From positions 310,001-374,000 of the forward strand of contig NZ_SOHK01000017.1 in the NCBI RefSeq assembly GCF_004404055.1: 64,000 bases of DNA, given 5' to 3'. The stretch comes from Cryobacterium ruanii (lineage in GTDB: Bacteria; Actinomycetota; Actinomycetes; Actinomycetales; Microbacteriaceae). The position numbers were made by a program, and so were the translations under genes. This document shows, piece by piece, positions 53,347 through 61,866 of the stretch. Numbering within the stretch: position 1 is the stretch's first letter; every line of letters starts with the position of its first letter. A model generated the notes under the pieces. That model saw only the letters and a list, made by a program, of their open reading frames with translations. It was not told where the DNA came from and made no database searches.

Positions 53347-55482
53347 TTATTTGCGCTTGCGCCGACGGGATGCCGTTGGCCGGGACTGCGCGGGAACGGC
53401 CACGGGGCTCGACTTGGTCGGATTCTCGATGGTTCCGCTCGGCGGCGCGAGCGGCCGGCGCGAGACGGGACGCGAGCGTACGGGCTCGCCGCGACGGTCC
53501 TGGCCGGGAATCGGGCGCGACCGTCGGCCGTAGATGAGCTCCGAGGAGTCGAGCAGCCACGGCACGAGCGCAATCGTGACGCCGTGCACGAGCATGAGCT
53601 TCTGGCGCAGCCGCCGGGCCTTGTGGTTGTGCAGCAGGCCTTCCCACCAGTGACCGACGATATAGATGGGGGTGTAAACGGTGATGACCTCGGAACCGTG
53701 ATCGTCCCGGCGTCCGCGAATGTAATTGATCAGCGGCCAGCTGATGTCGCGGTAGGGCGATGCGACGATGCGCAGCGGTACCTGAATGTTTTGCTTGACC
53801 CAGGCGCGTTTGAGTTCCTTGGTCTCGAGAGTGTCGATTGACACGTGCACGGCTTCGAGGCTCACGTGCCGGGCGGCGATGGCGTAGTCGAGCGCCTTCA
53901 GGACGGGCTTCTGCATCTTGCCGACCAGCACGATCGCATGGTCGCCCTGCGAACCGAAAGTCGTGACCGGGTCGACCTCGATCTCCTTCGCGACGTCGCG
54001 GTAGTACCGGTTGACCCCCATCATGAGGAAGAACAGAATCGGCATCATCACGAAAACCAGCCAGGCACCGTGGGTGAACTTCGTGACGGTCACGACGATG
54101 AGCACCACTCCTGTCAGTGCGGCTCCGAAGCCGTTGATCGACAGGCTGAGAATGATCGATCCTCGGTTCGGCGGGTTCTTCTTCAGCAATTTCAGCCAGT
54201 GCCGCACCATGCCGGTCTGGCCCAGGGTGAACGATACGAACACACCGATGATGTAGAGCTGAATCAGCACGGTGAGGTTGGCCTGGTAGACGACCATGAT
54301 CGCCACCGCAGCCAGGGCGAGTAGAACAACACCGTTTGAGTAGATCAGCCGGTCGCCGCGGGTACTCAGCGACTTCGGCGCGTAGGAGTCCCGGGCGAGA
54401 ACGGAGCCCAGAAGCGGGAAACCGTTGAAAGCCGTGTTCGCGGCGAGCAGCAGCACGGCAGCGGTGGCCGCCTGCAGTACGAAGAACATGATTGAGAAGT
54501 CGCCGAACGTCGCGGCGGCTACCTGCGCGATCAGGCTGCGCTGCGGGGCCGTGGCGCACTCGGCCCAACCGATCAGGTCGCAGGCGCGCTCTGCGTAGTG
54601 CACCTGGGAGATGAGCGCGAGTGCGGTCAGTCCGACGAACAGCACGATGGCGATGCCGCCCATGAGGGTGAGGGTGCGTTGGGCGTTCTTGACCTTGGGG
54701 TGTTTGAAGGCGGGCACGCCGTTGGCGATGGCTTCTACGCCGGTGAGGGCGGAGCATCCGCTCGCGAAAGAGCGCAGAAGCAGCAAGATGAACGCGGCCT
54801 GAGCCAGGTTCTCGCCTTGAACGGTGTATCCGGCGGACTCCGCCACAGGGGCATCGCCGAGGAGAGCCCGAACGAGTCCGACGATGATCATCAACAGCAC
54901 ACTGCCGATGAACAGGTAGGTCGGGACGGCGAAGGCCTTGCTCGACTCCCGAACGCCGCGCAGATTGGCTGCCGCGAGCAAGATGATGAACACGACAGCG
55001 AGCTCGACCCGCAGCGGAGCCAGCGCCGGGATCGCCGAGATGATGTTGTCGACACCGCTGGCGACCGACACGACCACGGTCATCACGTAGTCCACCAGCA
55101 AAGCGGATGCGACGACCAGACCGGCCTTCTCACCCAGGTTCTTGTGCGCGACCTCGTAGTCACCGCCGCCCGAGGGGTAGGCCTTAATCAGCTGGCGGTA
55201 GGACGCGACCACGACGACGAGTAGCACGACGACAACCGCGGCCACCCCCGGCGCGAAGCTCAGAAACGCGAGCCCGCCGAGGGTGAGAATCATGAGGAGC
55301 TCTTGCGGTGCATACGCGACGCTGGAGAGTGGGTCGCTCGCGAAGATGGGTAGAGCGAGGTGCTTGGGCAGCAGCTGGCCGTCCAAATGCTCGGTGGGGA
55401 GCGGATCGCCGATGATCCACCGCTTGGGTGAACGACTTTCCGGTACTGGGGCGTTCGCCTCGGGTGTCACGAGGGACGACAT
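53347..55482 (-). CDS. KimA-like APC-family permease
   Basis: A 711-residue transporter: about 12 transmembrane helices (to about residue 480), then a long cytoplasmic domain and a basic tail (ASRRRKRK). The opening KHLALPIFASDPLSSVAYAP closely resembles the potassium importer KimA (YdaO) and related APC permeases, and the domain after the helices (HAIVLVGKMQKPVLKALDYA) looks USP-like. High-affinity K+ uptake is the best guess, but an amino acid substrate is possible. I start at ATG 55482, after GAGGG; the upstream open frame lies in a hairpin-rich leader. Confidence 0.78.
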   Translation of the reverse strand: MSSLVTPEANAPVPESRSPKRWIIGDPLPTEHLDGQLLPKHLALPIFASDPLSSVAYAPQELLMILTLGGLAFLSFAPGVAAVVVVLLVVVVASYRQLIKAYPSGGGDYEVAHKNLGEKAGLVVASALLVDYVMTVVVSVASGVDNIISAIPALAPLRVELAVVFIILLAAANLRGVRESSKAFAVPTYLFIGSVLLMIIVGLVRALLGDAPVAESAGYTVQGENLAQAAFILLLLRSFASGCSALTGVEAIANGVPAFKHPKVKNAQRTLTLMGGIAIVLFVGLTALALISQVHYAERACDLIGWAECATAPQRSLIAQVAAATFGDFSIMFFVLQAATAAVLLLAANTAFNGFPLLGSVLARDSYAPKSLSTRGDRLIYSNGVVLLALAAVAIMVVYQANLTVLIQLYIIGVFVSFTLGQTGMVRHWLKLLKKNPPNRGSIILSLSINGFGAALTGVVLIVVTVTKFTHGAWLVFVMMPILFFLMMGVNRYYRDVAKEIEVDPVTTFGSQGDHAIVLVGKMQKPVLKALDYAIAARHVSLEAVHVSIDTLETKELKRAWVKQNIQVPLRIVASPYRDISWPLINYIRGRRDDHGSEVITVYTPIYIVGHWWEGLLHNHKARRLRQKLMLVHGVTIALVPWLLDSSELIYGRRSRPIPGQDRRGEPVRSRPVSRRPLAPPSGTIENPTKSSPVAVPAQSRPTASRRRKRK

Positions 55483-55787
55483 TACACCCTCGGTGGCCCC
55501 TGTCAAATTGGGCTGTTGTTTGAAGCGGATGGCTGTGGGCCGCGACGGCATCTCATCCGCTCTTCGCTCTAACACTGAGGGTTTTCGAGTACCCCCGCGA
55601 GAAGCGTGCGGAGACACGCGAAAACCTTCAAAACTCGCGACTCCGCGAACAACCCGCCGCCGCGGCGACGTGCAGGTCGGCTCGCGTGAACGGACTGGCG
55701 TAACGTGTCTGCGGAATGCCACCTGCAGCCGGTCAAGCCCGTCGAGGCCGCCATCGACTGGCGCTGGCGGTCTCGAGTAGGCGGTGC
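55483..55787 (-). promoter_or_regulatory. leader of the KimA-like gene with a nested hairpin
   Basis: An 11-base inverted repeat with one mismatch pairs 55577-55587 (GAGGGTTTTCG) with 55619-55629 (CGAAAACCTTC). Inside it GCGTG and CACGC can pair around CGGAGA. It lies about 100-150 bases before the permease start. Related potassium permeases are often controlled by c-di-AMP riboswitches. I looked for the conserved elements of that class and could not find them, so I report only a structured leader or repeat. Confidence 0.4.
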
Positions 55788-56540
55788 CTACGGGTGCAGG
55801 GTGGCGAGGATGTTCGCGCGCACTTCGGCGAGCTGCCGGCGGAGCGACGAAACGGTGTCGGGCGGCATGATCGAACGGTAGGCCTGGGTGCGCAGGTCCG
55901 TGCGAAGCTGCTGCCGAAATTCGTTGAGCACCATGTCGGCTTCGCGCAGGGACCGCGTGGAGTCGTGGCGCGGGGTCGAAGGGTCACCGCTCGAGGTGGC
56001 GTCGGTCGCGGCGGCCTCGGGGGATGCGTCGGTATTTGCAGGCGCCATGGGCGGCTGCTCGGGCGGCGTCGGGCGCCCCCGGGTTGACGCGCCCGTCGGA
56101 TCCCAGGAGTCGGGGGTGCCGTCGTAGCCGCGCGGTTCGGGCGAGGCGGCATCGCGGGCCTGGCGGGCGGCTGAGGCGAGGTCGGCCCGCAGGGTCTTCA
56201 TCGCGGAATTGACACCGGAACGCACCTGGTCGGCGAGCCTGCGCACCGAATCGGTCACTTCGTCTTCGATCGCGCCGAGTTCGCCGTCGCGGGCGAGCAG
56301 TTCGGCGCGGCCAGCCTCGGTGATCTGGTAGACGGTTTTGCGGCCCTCCGCCTGCTTGGTGACGAGGCCCTCTTCTTCGAGCTTGGCCAGTCGCGGGTAG
56401 ATCGTGCCGGCGCTCGGGCTGTAGGTGCCGCCGAACCGGTCGCTGAGGGCCTGGATCAACTCGTAGCCGTGCCGGGGCCGCTCGGTGAGCAGGCTCAACA
56501 GGTACAGGCGCAGGCTGCCATGGGCGAACATGGCGCTCAT
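55788..56540 (-). CDS. PadR-family transcriptional regulator
   Basis: A 250-residue PadR protein. The winged helix (about 8-80) has LRLYLLSLLTERPRHGYELIQAL, GTYSPSAGTIYPRLAKLEEEGLV and GRKTVYQITEAGRAELLAR. A disordered Pro/Thr-rich middle (about 135-195) and a C-terminal helical region follow; the family is usually shorter, so the tail is unusual. The ATG at 56540 overlaps the DUF4097 stop by four bases. PadR proteins with DUF4097 partners typically repress their own operon; the palindrome at 57451 is the likely operator. Confidence 0.86.
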   Translation of the reverse strand: MSAMFAHGSLRLYLLSLLTERPRHGYELIQALSDRFGGTYSPSAGTIYPRLAKLEEEGLVTKQAEGRKTVYQITEAGRAELLARDGELGAIEDEVTDSVRRLADQVRSGVNSAMKTLRADLASAARQARDAASPEPRGYDGTPDSWDPTGASTRGRPTPPEQPPMAPANTDASPEAAATDATSSGDPSTPRHDSTRSLREADMVLNEFRQQLRTDLRTQAYRSIMPPDTVSSLRRQLAEVRANILATLHP

Positions 56541-57400
56541 GCTGAGTCCTCGCGGGTATCTGCAGAAGCGGGCGCAGCGGCATCCGCTTGACTCGTAGGT
56601 TCGCTGCGTACGACCGAGATGTCACCAGACACCGAGTTGGAACGCACGTCGAGCCAGCTGCCGTCGAGGGCGCCCGTGGAGCCGTCATAACCCTTGCCGA
56701 ACGCGGTGCGCACGGTCTGGTCGTCGAGCTGGAGCGTGCCGGAGAGGGTGTTCAGGTGGTATCGCGCCGCGACCCCGGGTTCGAGCCGCACGGTGAGGTT
56801 GCCGCTGACCGAATTCGTGACGATCTGGTCCGGGTTGCCGACCAGGTCGAGGAACACGTTGCTCGAGACCCCGTCGAGCGTGAATCGACGGATGCTGCCG
56901 CTCGCCGTGATATCGCCCGACACGGTGTGCACGGAGAGCGTTCCTACGTGGTTGCGCACCGAGATTTCACCATTCACCGCGTTGAGTTCGAGGTCGCCCT
57001 CTACGTCGTCGATGATGAGATCGCCGGAGACTGTGCTGAGTTTGGCGTCATTGCGGAGGCCCGAGACCAGGGCATCGGCCGAGACGACGCCGAAGCGCAG
57101 CGCGACATCGCGGGGGACAGACACGCTCACCTCGGCGCGCGCGGTGCCGCGGAACGAGGCGAACACCTCGATGAAGTTGTCCCAACGCAACTGCGGGTGG
57201 TCGATCTCGAGGCGGTCGCCGTCCATCGAGATCTTCAGGTCTTTGCCGGTCACGCCGCGCACTTCAATGCGAACGCCGGGCTCGTCGTGGCCGATGATGT
57301 CGACCGTGCCGCCGATTAGGCCGACTTTGAGCTTGCGCACCAGTTCGACATCGATAATCTTGGTCTGCCCGGGGGCGACCAGCCATTTTTCCAGTGACAC
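56537..57400 (-). CDS. DUF4097 beta-strand repeat protein
   Basis: A 287-residue protein made of repeated short beta strands, as in DUF4097/DUF4098 adhesin-like proteins (STVSGDLIIDDVEGDLELNA, TVSGDITASGSIRRFTLDGV, NSVSGNLTVRLEPGVAARYH). No signal peptide or membrane helix is seen, so it is probably cytoplasmic. The function is unknown; such proteins often sit with PadR regulators in envelope-stress loci. The GTG at 57400 follows GAAAGGA. It is first in the operon with PadR, downstream of a palindromic operator. Confidence 0.82.
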   Translation of the reverse strand: MSLEKWLVAPGQTKIIDVELVRKLKVGLIGGTVDIIGHDEPGVRIEVRGVTGKDLKISMDGDRLEIDHPQLRWDNFIEVFASFRGTARAEVSVSVPRDVALRFGVVSADALVSGLRNDAKLSTVSGDLIIDDVEGDLELNAVNGEISVRNHVGTLSVHTVSGDITASGSIRRFTLDGVSSNVFLDLVGNPDQIVTNSVSGNLTVRLEPGVAARYHLNTLSGTLQLDDQTVRTAFGKGYDGSTGALDGSWLDVRSNSVSGDISVVRSEPTSQADAAAPASADTREDSA

Positions 57401-57426
57401 TGAGTTGTCCTTTCAGAAAATTGACT

Positions 57427-57468
57427 CGCGCTATATCGCGTGTTCTGAAAGACACGATATATCGCGTC
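57427..57468 (-). promoter_or_regulatory. palindromic operator of the DUF4097-padR operon
   Basis: GACACGATATATCGCGTC at 57451-57468 is an 18-base palindrome matching at all but one base pair, with the perfect core CGATATATCG. A second, weaker copy, CGCGCTATATCGCG, is at 57427-57440. Both lie within 70 bases upstream of the DUF4097 start, in the promoter region. PadR binding is inferred from symmetry and linkage. Confidence 0.65.
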
Positions 57469-57487
57469 TTTGCAAGGTGCAAGAGAC

Positions 57488-58279
57488 TCAGTACAAAAAG
57501 ATGTCGAGCCACTGGCGGTTGTGGGCGTGTACGAGCACGGCGAACACCACGACATCGAAGAGCAGGTGCACGCAAACCACATAGGTCAGCGACCGCGTGC
57601 GGGCGAAGGTGTAGCCCTGCAGCAGCGCGAACGGCACCGTCAGCAAGGGCCCCCAACTCCGGTAGCCGAGCTCCCACAAAAACGACGAGAAGATCACGGC
57701 TTGCAGAATATTGGCCTGCCAGTCGCAAAAATGCCGCCGGAGCAGCGCGAAAGCGATGCAGATGAAGAACAATTCGTCCCAGATGCCGACGAAACCGACG
57801 CCCACGAACAGCCGGGCGATCTCATCGGGCGCGGTCACCGCCGGCCAGTTCTGGTATGCGCCGCTTCCGATAAAATAGCTCGGCAGAATCAGGTACCCGA
57901 GCAGTACCACGAGCGGCAGGTAAGCGCGTTCGAGCCTGGTCCAGCGCTGCCCGGTGCGAATGGGAAACCGAATCGTGTGGTCCTTGAAGTAGTAGCGCGA
58001 CAGCAGGTACGGCACGAGTACTGAGAGGCTTAGTACCGTGCCCATGAGTGCGATGTTCGGGTAGCTGATGTTCGCCTCGACCGAGATCGTGCTGATGATC
58101 ACGAGGCCCACTGCAATGAGCAACAGATCGCGAAACAGCGCCCGGTCGATCACAAATGCGAGCACGAGCGCGGCGGCGAGCACGACGTAGCCGGCCAGCG
58201 GCATCCGCAGCGCAAAGAGCAGCACAGCGGATGCGCTCACCAGCGCCGCCGGAATGAGCCCCCACCGTGATGTACCCAT
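57488..58279 (-). CDS. CPBP-family intramembrane metalloprotease
   Basis: A 263-residue protein with about eight hydrophobic helices, of the CPBP (CAAX protease/bacteriocin-processing) family. The motifs appear in order: GIWDELFFICIAFALLRRHF (usually EExxxR; here Asp-Glu and a shifted Arg), FSSFLWELGYRSWGPL and VVCVHLLFDVVVF with the metal-binding His. Replacement of the first Glu by Asp makes activity uncertain. I use ATG 58279, with TAGGGT five bases upstream, rather than the frame's first ATG. Its partner substrate is unknown. Confidence 0.75.
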   Translation of the reverse strand: MGTSRWGLIPAALVSASAVLLFALRMPLAGYVVLAAALVLAFVIDRALFRDLLLIAVGLVIISTISVEANISYPNIALMGTVLSLSVLVPYLLSRYYFKDHTIRFPIRTGQRWTRLERAYLPLVVLLGYLILPSYFIGSGAYQNWPAVTAPDEIARLFVGVGFVGIWDELFFICIAFALLRRHFCDWQANILQAVIFSSFLWELGYRSWGPLLTVPFALLQGYTFARTRSLTYVVCVHLLFDVVVFAVLVHAHNRQWLDIFLY

Positions 58280-58316
58280 GCTGCACCCTACCGAGGTCAC
58301 TCCCCAGTTTCGGGAG

Positions 58317-58365
58317 AGCGGGAAAAGTGTTGCGTGAGCACCCCGGAAGCAGCGATTTTCCCGCT
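58317..58365. repeat. inverted repeat between divergent genes
   Basis: AGCGGGAAAA (58317-58326) and TTTTCCCGCT (58356-58365) pair perfectly over ten bases around a 29-base interior; one more match each side brings it to 12 of 13. It lies between the divergent protease and M20 genes, where a terminator is not expected. It may be a regulatory site or a different palindromic repeat family. Confidence 0.5.
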
Positions 58366-58391
58366 TTCGTTGGAGGGCCTAGATTCTAGGG

Positions 58392-59558
58392 ATGACTCGT
58401 CTACCCCCTGAGAGCGACCCCGTCGTTATTTTGCAGCAGCTCGTGCGCATCGATTCGGTCAACCCCGACCTCGTGCCCGGGGCTGCGGGTGAGGTTCGGA
58501 TTGCTTCGTGGTGCGGTGATTGGCTGCGAGATCATGGGTTCGATGTCACCGTGCTCGAGCAGACTCCCGGGCGGCCGTCGGTGGTCGGCGTGAAGCGAGG
58601 CGCCGGGGCGGGCCGCTCCCTCATGCTCAATGCCCACCTCGACACGGTTGGTGTCGCCACTTATGTGGGCGATCCCTTCAGTGGCGAACTCCGGGACGGG
58701 CGGGTGTACGGGCGCGGGGCCCTCGACACCAAGAGCGGGGTCGCGGCCATTCTGGTGGCGGCGGCGCGGGCATCCGCTGGTGGGTTAGCCGGCGATGTCA
58801 TCGTGACCCTCGTGGCCGATGAAGAATTCGGCAGCATTGGCACCGAAGAGGTGCTGCGCGGTTTTCACGCCGACGCCGCCCTCGTGGTCGAGCCGAGCAG
58901 CCTCGAACTCACCACCGCCCACCGCGGCTTCGCCTGGTTCGAGCTCGAGCTGACCGGTCTGGCTGCGCACGGCTCGCAGCCCGAGCTCGGCGTCGACGCC
59001 ATCTGGCACGCTGGCCTCGCCCTGCGCGCCCTCGACGGGCTGCGGCAGCAGCTGAACGCCGCCCCGGCGCATGCCTCGCTCGGCCACGGCGCTGTGCGGG
59101 TGTCACAGATTAGCGGCGGCGACGATGCGGCCACTGTCGCCGCGCGGTGCGTGCTCACCCTCGAACGACGGATGCTGCCAGGCCAGTCACCCGACAGCGT
59201 CGAGGCCGAACTGCGCGCGCTGTTCACCGAGCTGGCGCGCACCGTGCCGCAATTTCAGTTCACGCTGTCCCGGCTGGTGGCGCGCGCGGCTTTTGAGGCC
59301 GAGCCGGACTGGCCGATCGTGCGTGCGCTGTCCGGCCATGCCGAACGAGTGCTCGGCCGCCCGGCGGCCACCCGCGGCGAACCGTTCTGGACCGACGCCG
59401 GTCTGATTCTCGAAGCCGGCATCCCCTGCGTCGTGTTCGGCGCCGACGGTGAGGGCCTGCACGCCGATACCGAGTGGGCAGACGCCCAGTCGGTGCGGGC
59501 CCTTGCCGACATCCTCGAGGGCACCATCACCGAGTTCTGCGGACCTACAGCCGGCTGA
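58392..59558 (+). CDS. M20-family metallopeptidase (ArgE/DapE-like)
   Basis: Zinc-dependent amidohydrolase of the M20 family, 388 residues. The metal ligands appear in LNAHLDTVGV (His, Asp), GRGALDTKSG, VADEEFGSIG (catalytic Glu pair) and the late GEGLHADTEW. A dimerisation domain (about 175-290) starts at TTAHRGFAWFELELTGLAAHGS. Members deacylate or hydrolyse N-acyl amino acids, such as acetylornithine or succinyl-diaminopimelate. The ATG at 58392 has TAGATT exactly six bases upstream and is probably leaderless. The substrate cannot be chosen from context. Confidence 0.87.
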   Translation: MTRLPPESDPVVILQQLVRIDSVNPDLVPGAAGEVRIASWCGDWLRDHGFDVTVLEQTPGRPSVVGVKRGAGAGRSLMLNAHLDTVGVATYVGDPFSGELRDGRVYGRGALDTKSGVAAILVAAARASAGGLAGDVIVTLVADEEFGSIGTEEVLRGFHADAALVVEPSSLELTTAHRGFAWFELELTGLAAHGSQPELGVDAIWHAGLALRALDGLRQQLNAAPAHASLGHGAVRVSQISGGDDAATVAARCVLTLERRMLPGQSPDSVEAELRALFTELARTVPQFQFTLSRLVARAAFEAEPDWPIVRALSGHAERVLGRPAATRGEPFWTDAGLILEAGIPCVVFGADGEGLHADTEWADAQSVRALADILEGTITEFCGPTAG

Positions 59559-59582
59559 TCCGTTCCCAGCCCCGCCCAGGGT

Positions 59583-59600
59583 GTCACGCTCCGGCGTGAC
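59583..59600. terminator. candidate terminator between convergent genes
   Basis: GTCACGC and GCGTGAC form a perfect seven-base stem around TCCG, flanked by complementary CCCGCCC (from 59571) and GGGGGCGG (to about 59612). It lies between the convergent M20 and yczE genes. There is no U-tract, so intrinsic termination would be weak. Confidence 0.4.
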
Positions 59601-59677
59601 CTTGAGGGGGCGGAGTGTGTGTGCGACGCGATGTTGTTCCGCCGACCGCAACCCTGAGCCCACGCTTGAGCGGCTCC

Positions 59678-60292
59678 TCAGACGGTCGTGGCGAGGGCGG
59701 GATCGGCCGCCTGGACCCGGCGTTTGATCGCGAAGAACGGGATGGTGCGTTGGCAGAGCGGCCCGATCAGCACGGCGAACAGCACTGTGCCGATTCCCAC
59801 GTTGCCGCCGAGGGCCCAGCCGATGCCGAGCACGGTGACTTCGATGCCCGTACGCACGATCCAGATCTTCCAGCCGGTGCGCTTATGCAGGCCGGTCATC
59901 AGGCCGTCGCGGGGGCCGGGCCCGAAGTGCGACCCGATGTAGAGGCCGGTGGCGACCGCAATCAGCAGCAGCCCTGCGGCGAAGAGCAGAATGCGCACCC
60001 ACAGGTCGAGATCAGCGGGAATGAGCCACAGGCCAACATCGGCTGACGGGCCCACGAGCAACGCGTTCAGCAGCGTGCCAGCACCGGGCTTCTGCCGGAT
60101 GGGGATCCACAGCAGCAGCACGACCCCGCTCAGCAGAATCGTGATCAGCCCGAAGCCCAGGTGCGTGTGGTTGTCGATGCCCTGGGTCAGCACGTCCCAG
60201 GGGGCTACGCCAATGCCGCCGCGAACAATCAGGGCAATGCCGATGCCGTAGAGGAAGAGGCCAATAAGCAGTTGCGTGATTCGACGGGTCAT
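59678..60292 (-). CDS. yczE: YczE-type membrane protein
   Basis: A 204-residue membrane protein of the YczE/YitT-like kind with about five helices: LLIGLFLYGIGIALIVRGGIG followed by VAPWDVLTQGI, then GLYIGSHFGPGPRDGLMTGLH and IWIVRTGIEVTVLGIGWALGG. The APWDVL and GPGPRDGLM blocks typify YczE. It is divergent from a MocR regulator (60356), the same pairing as the known actinobacterial YczR-YczE module in which the regulator controls the membrane gene. Transport is assumed; the substrate is unknown. Confidence 0.85.
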   Translation of the reverse strand: MTRRITQLLIGLFLYGIGIALIVRGGIGVAPWDVLTQGIDNHTHLGFGLITILLSGVVLLLWIPIRQKPGAGTLLNALLVGPSADVGLWLIPADLDLWVRILLFAAGLLLIAVATGLYIGSHFGPGPRDGLMTGLHKRTGWKIWIVRTGIEVTVLGIGWALGGNVGIGTVLFAVLIGPLCQRTIPFFAIKRRVQAADPALATTV

Positions 60293-60310
60293 AGTTGCCC
60301 ATCCAATTGC

Positions 60311-60326
60311 ATAACTGGCCTGTTAT
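60311..60326. promoter_or_regulatory. dyad in the yczE-yczR divergent region
   Basis: ATAAC, six bases, GTTAT lies 30-45 bases before the yczR ATG and 19-34 bases from the yczE start. It is the only clear symmetry in the 63-base intergenic region. The position suits binding by the MocR-type YczR to control both genes; this is inferred. Confidence 0.45.
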
Positions 60327-60355
60327 CAAGTAGCCAATCTGACTAGGGTGGCCTC

Positions 60356-61816
60356 ATGAGCGACAATCATGTCAGTGCGCGAGCACTGGACACACTGTTG
60401 GGACAGTGGCGCGGGGGAGCGAGCGCTTATCTTGCCTTGAGTGATCGCATCCGCTTGCTGACCCTCGACGGACGGATCCCCACCGACAGCCGCCTGCCGG
60501 CCGAACGCGATTTGAGCCTGCGCCTCGGCGTGAGCCGCACCACCGTCACAGCGGCCTATCGCCAGCTGCGCGACGCGGGCTACCTGCGCAGCGTGCGCGG
60601 GTCGGGCAGCGTCGTTCGGTTGCCGGGGGCGACGGTTGCGGCCTCCACGGGCGCGGCCGACGGCATCCTGGATTTCAGCAAGGCTACGATGCCGGCACTG
60701 CCCGGGCTGGCGGATGCAGCGGCGCACGCCGTCGCCGAGCTGCCGCGGCACCTCGGCGACGCCGGTTTCGACCCGGTGGGTATTCCCGAACTGCGGGCGG
60801 CCATCGCTGACCGCTACACCGTTCGCGGGCTGCCGACCGCGCCCGAGCAGATCATGGTGACGCTCGGCGCCCAGCACGCCATCGCCCTGCTGGCCCGCGT
60901 GCTCGTCGGGCGGGGGGACCGCGTCGTGATCGAGACACCCACCTACCCGCACGCAGCCGAGGCGCTGCGCGCGGCCGGTGGCCGTCTCGTAGCCGTGAAC
61001 GTGTCGGCGGGCGGGCCGGACGAGGACCCGGCTGTCCGCGGCTGGGACGAGACCACCCTGCTGCAGACGCTGCAGCGCAGCAGCCCCGTGGTCGGCTACC
61101 TCATGCCCGATTTTCACAATCCCACCGGTCAGAGCATGCCGGCCGAGCAGCGTGCGCGGGTGGCCGCCGCCGCCGCGGACTCGTGCACGACACTCGTCAT
61201 CGACGAGACCATCGCCGAGCTCGCTATCGACCGGGAAGGCGAGTTCCCGCCGTTCGCGGCCTGCGCCGACGCCCGGTCCGCTCCGCGTGTCGTCAGTGTA
61301 GGTTCGGTGGGCAAGACCGTGTGGGGCGGCATCCGCATCGGCTGGATCCGGACCGAGCCGGCGCTCATTCACAAACTCGTGGCCGCCCGCTGTGCCAACG
61401 ACCTTGGCACGCCCATTCTCGAACAGCTCATCGTGACGCGGCTGCTCGCCGAGATGCCCAGCGTCCTGAACGGGCGCCGGGAGCTATTGCGCGTTGGACG
61501 CGACCATTTGGAGCGCCGACTCGCCGACACTTTCCCGGATTGGCAGGTGCCGCATGTCGACGGTGGAATCACCACCTGGGTCAACCTCGGCGCTCCGGTG
61601 AGCTCGCAACTCGCGCTCGCCGCGCGCAGCCACGGCCTGCTCGTGCCGGCTGGTCCACGCTTCGGCATCGACGGCGCCTTCGAGCGGTTCCTGCGACTGC
61701 CGTTTTCGCACTCCGTCGACGACACCAACCGAGCCGTCGACGCTCTGGACGCCGCCTGGGGGTCGCTGCTGCGGCATCCGTTTGTCGATACCGGCTACCT
61801 GGCCGAAGTGGTCTGA
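60356..61816 (+). CDS. yczR: MocR-type GntR regulator with aminotransferase domain (YczR)
   Basis: A 486-residue fusion of a GntR winged helix (about 20-85: LPAERDLSLRLGVSRTTVTAAYRQLRDAGYL) with a fold-type-I aminotransferase domain (about 110-480). The PLP Lys is in SVGSVGKTVWGGIRIGW, and the cofactor Asp/Tyr regions FHNPTGQSMP and VIDETIAEL are present. MocR proteins sense PLP-linked ligands. It is divergent from yczE, its probable target. The ATG at 60356 has TAGGGT exactly six bases upstream, so it is probably leaderless. Confidence 0.88.
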   Translation: MSDNHVSARALDTLLGQWRGGASAYLALSDRIRLLTLDGRIPTDSRLPAERDLSLRLGVSRTTVTAAYRQLRDAGYLRSVRGSGSVVRLPGATVAASTGAADGILDFSKATMPALPGLADAAAHAVAELPRHLGDAGFDPVGIPELRAAIADRYTVRGLPTAPEQIMVTLGAQHAIALLARVLVGRGDRVVIETPTYPHAAEALRAAGGRLVAVNVSAGGPDEDPAVRGWDETTLLQTLQRSSPVVGYLMPDFHNPTGQSMPAEQRARVAAAAADSCTTLVIDETIAELAIDREGEFPPFAACADARSAPRVVSVGSVGKTVWGGIRIGWIRTEPALIHKLVAARCANDLGTPILEQLIVTRLLAEMPSVLNGRRELLRVGRDHLERRLADTFPDWQVPHVDGGITTWVNLGAPVSSQLALAARSHGLLVPAGPRFGIDGAFERFLRLPFSHSVDDTNRAVDALDAAWGSLLRHPFVDTGYLAEVV

Positions 61817-61866
61817 CCCACCCGGCCCCTGGCCGGGCGGTCTGCGTGCACTGGCATACTGAGCTG

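Noticed and set aside
55483..55722. An extra 80 residues before the KimA-like permease
   Set aside because: Basic, low-complexity translation of the hairpin leader; the ATG at 55482 has a ribosome-binding site and the conserved start follows.
55483..55787. ydaO-type c-di-AMP riboswitch
   Set aside because: The leader has a hairpin, but I could not recognise the conserved core elements of that riboswitch class.
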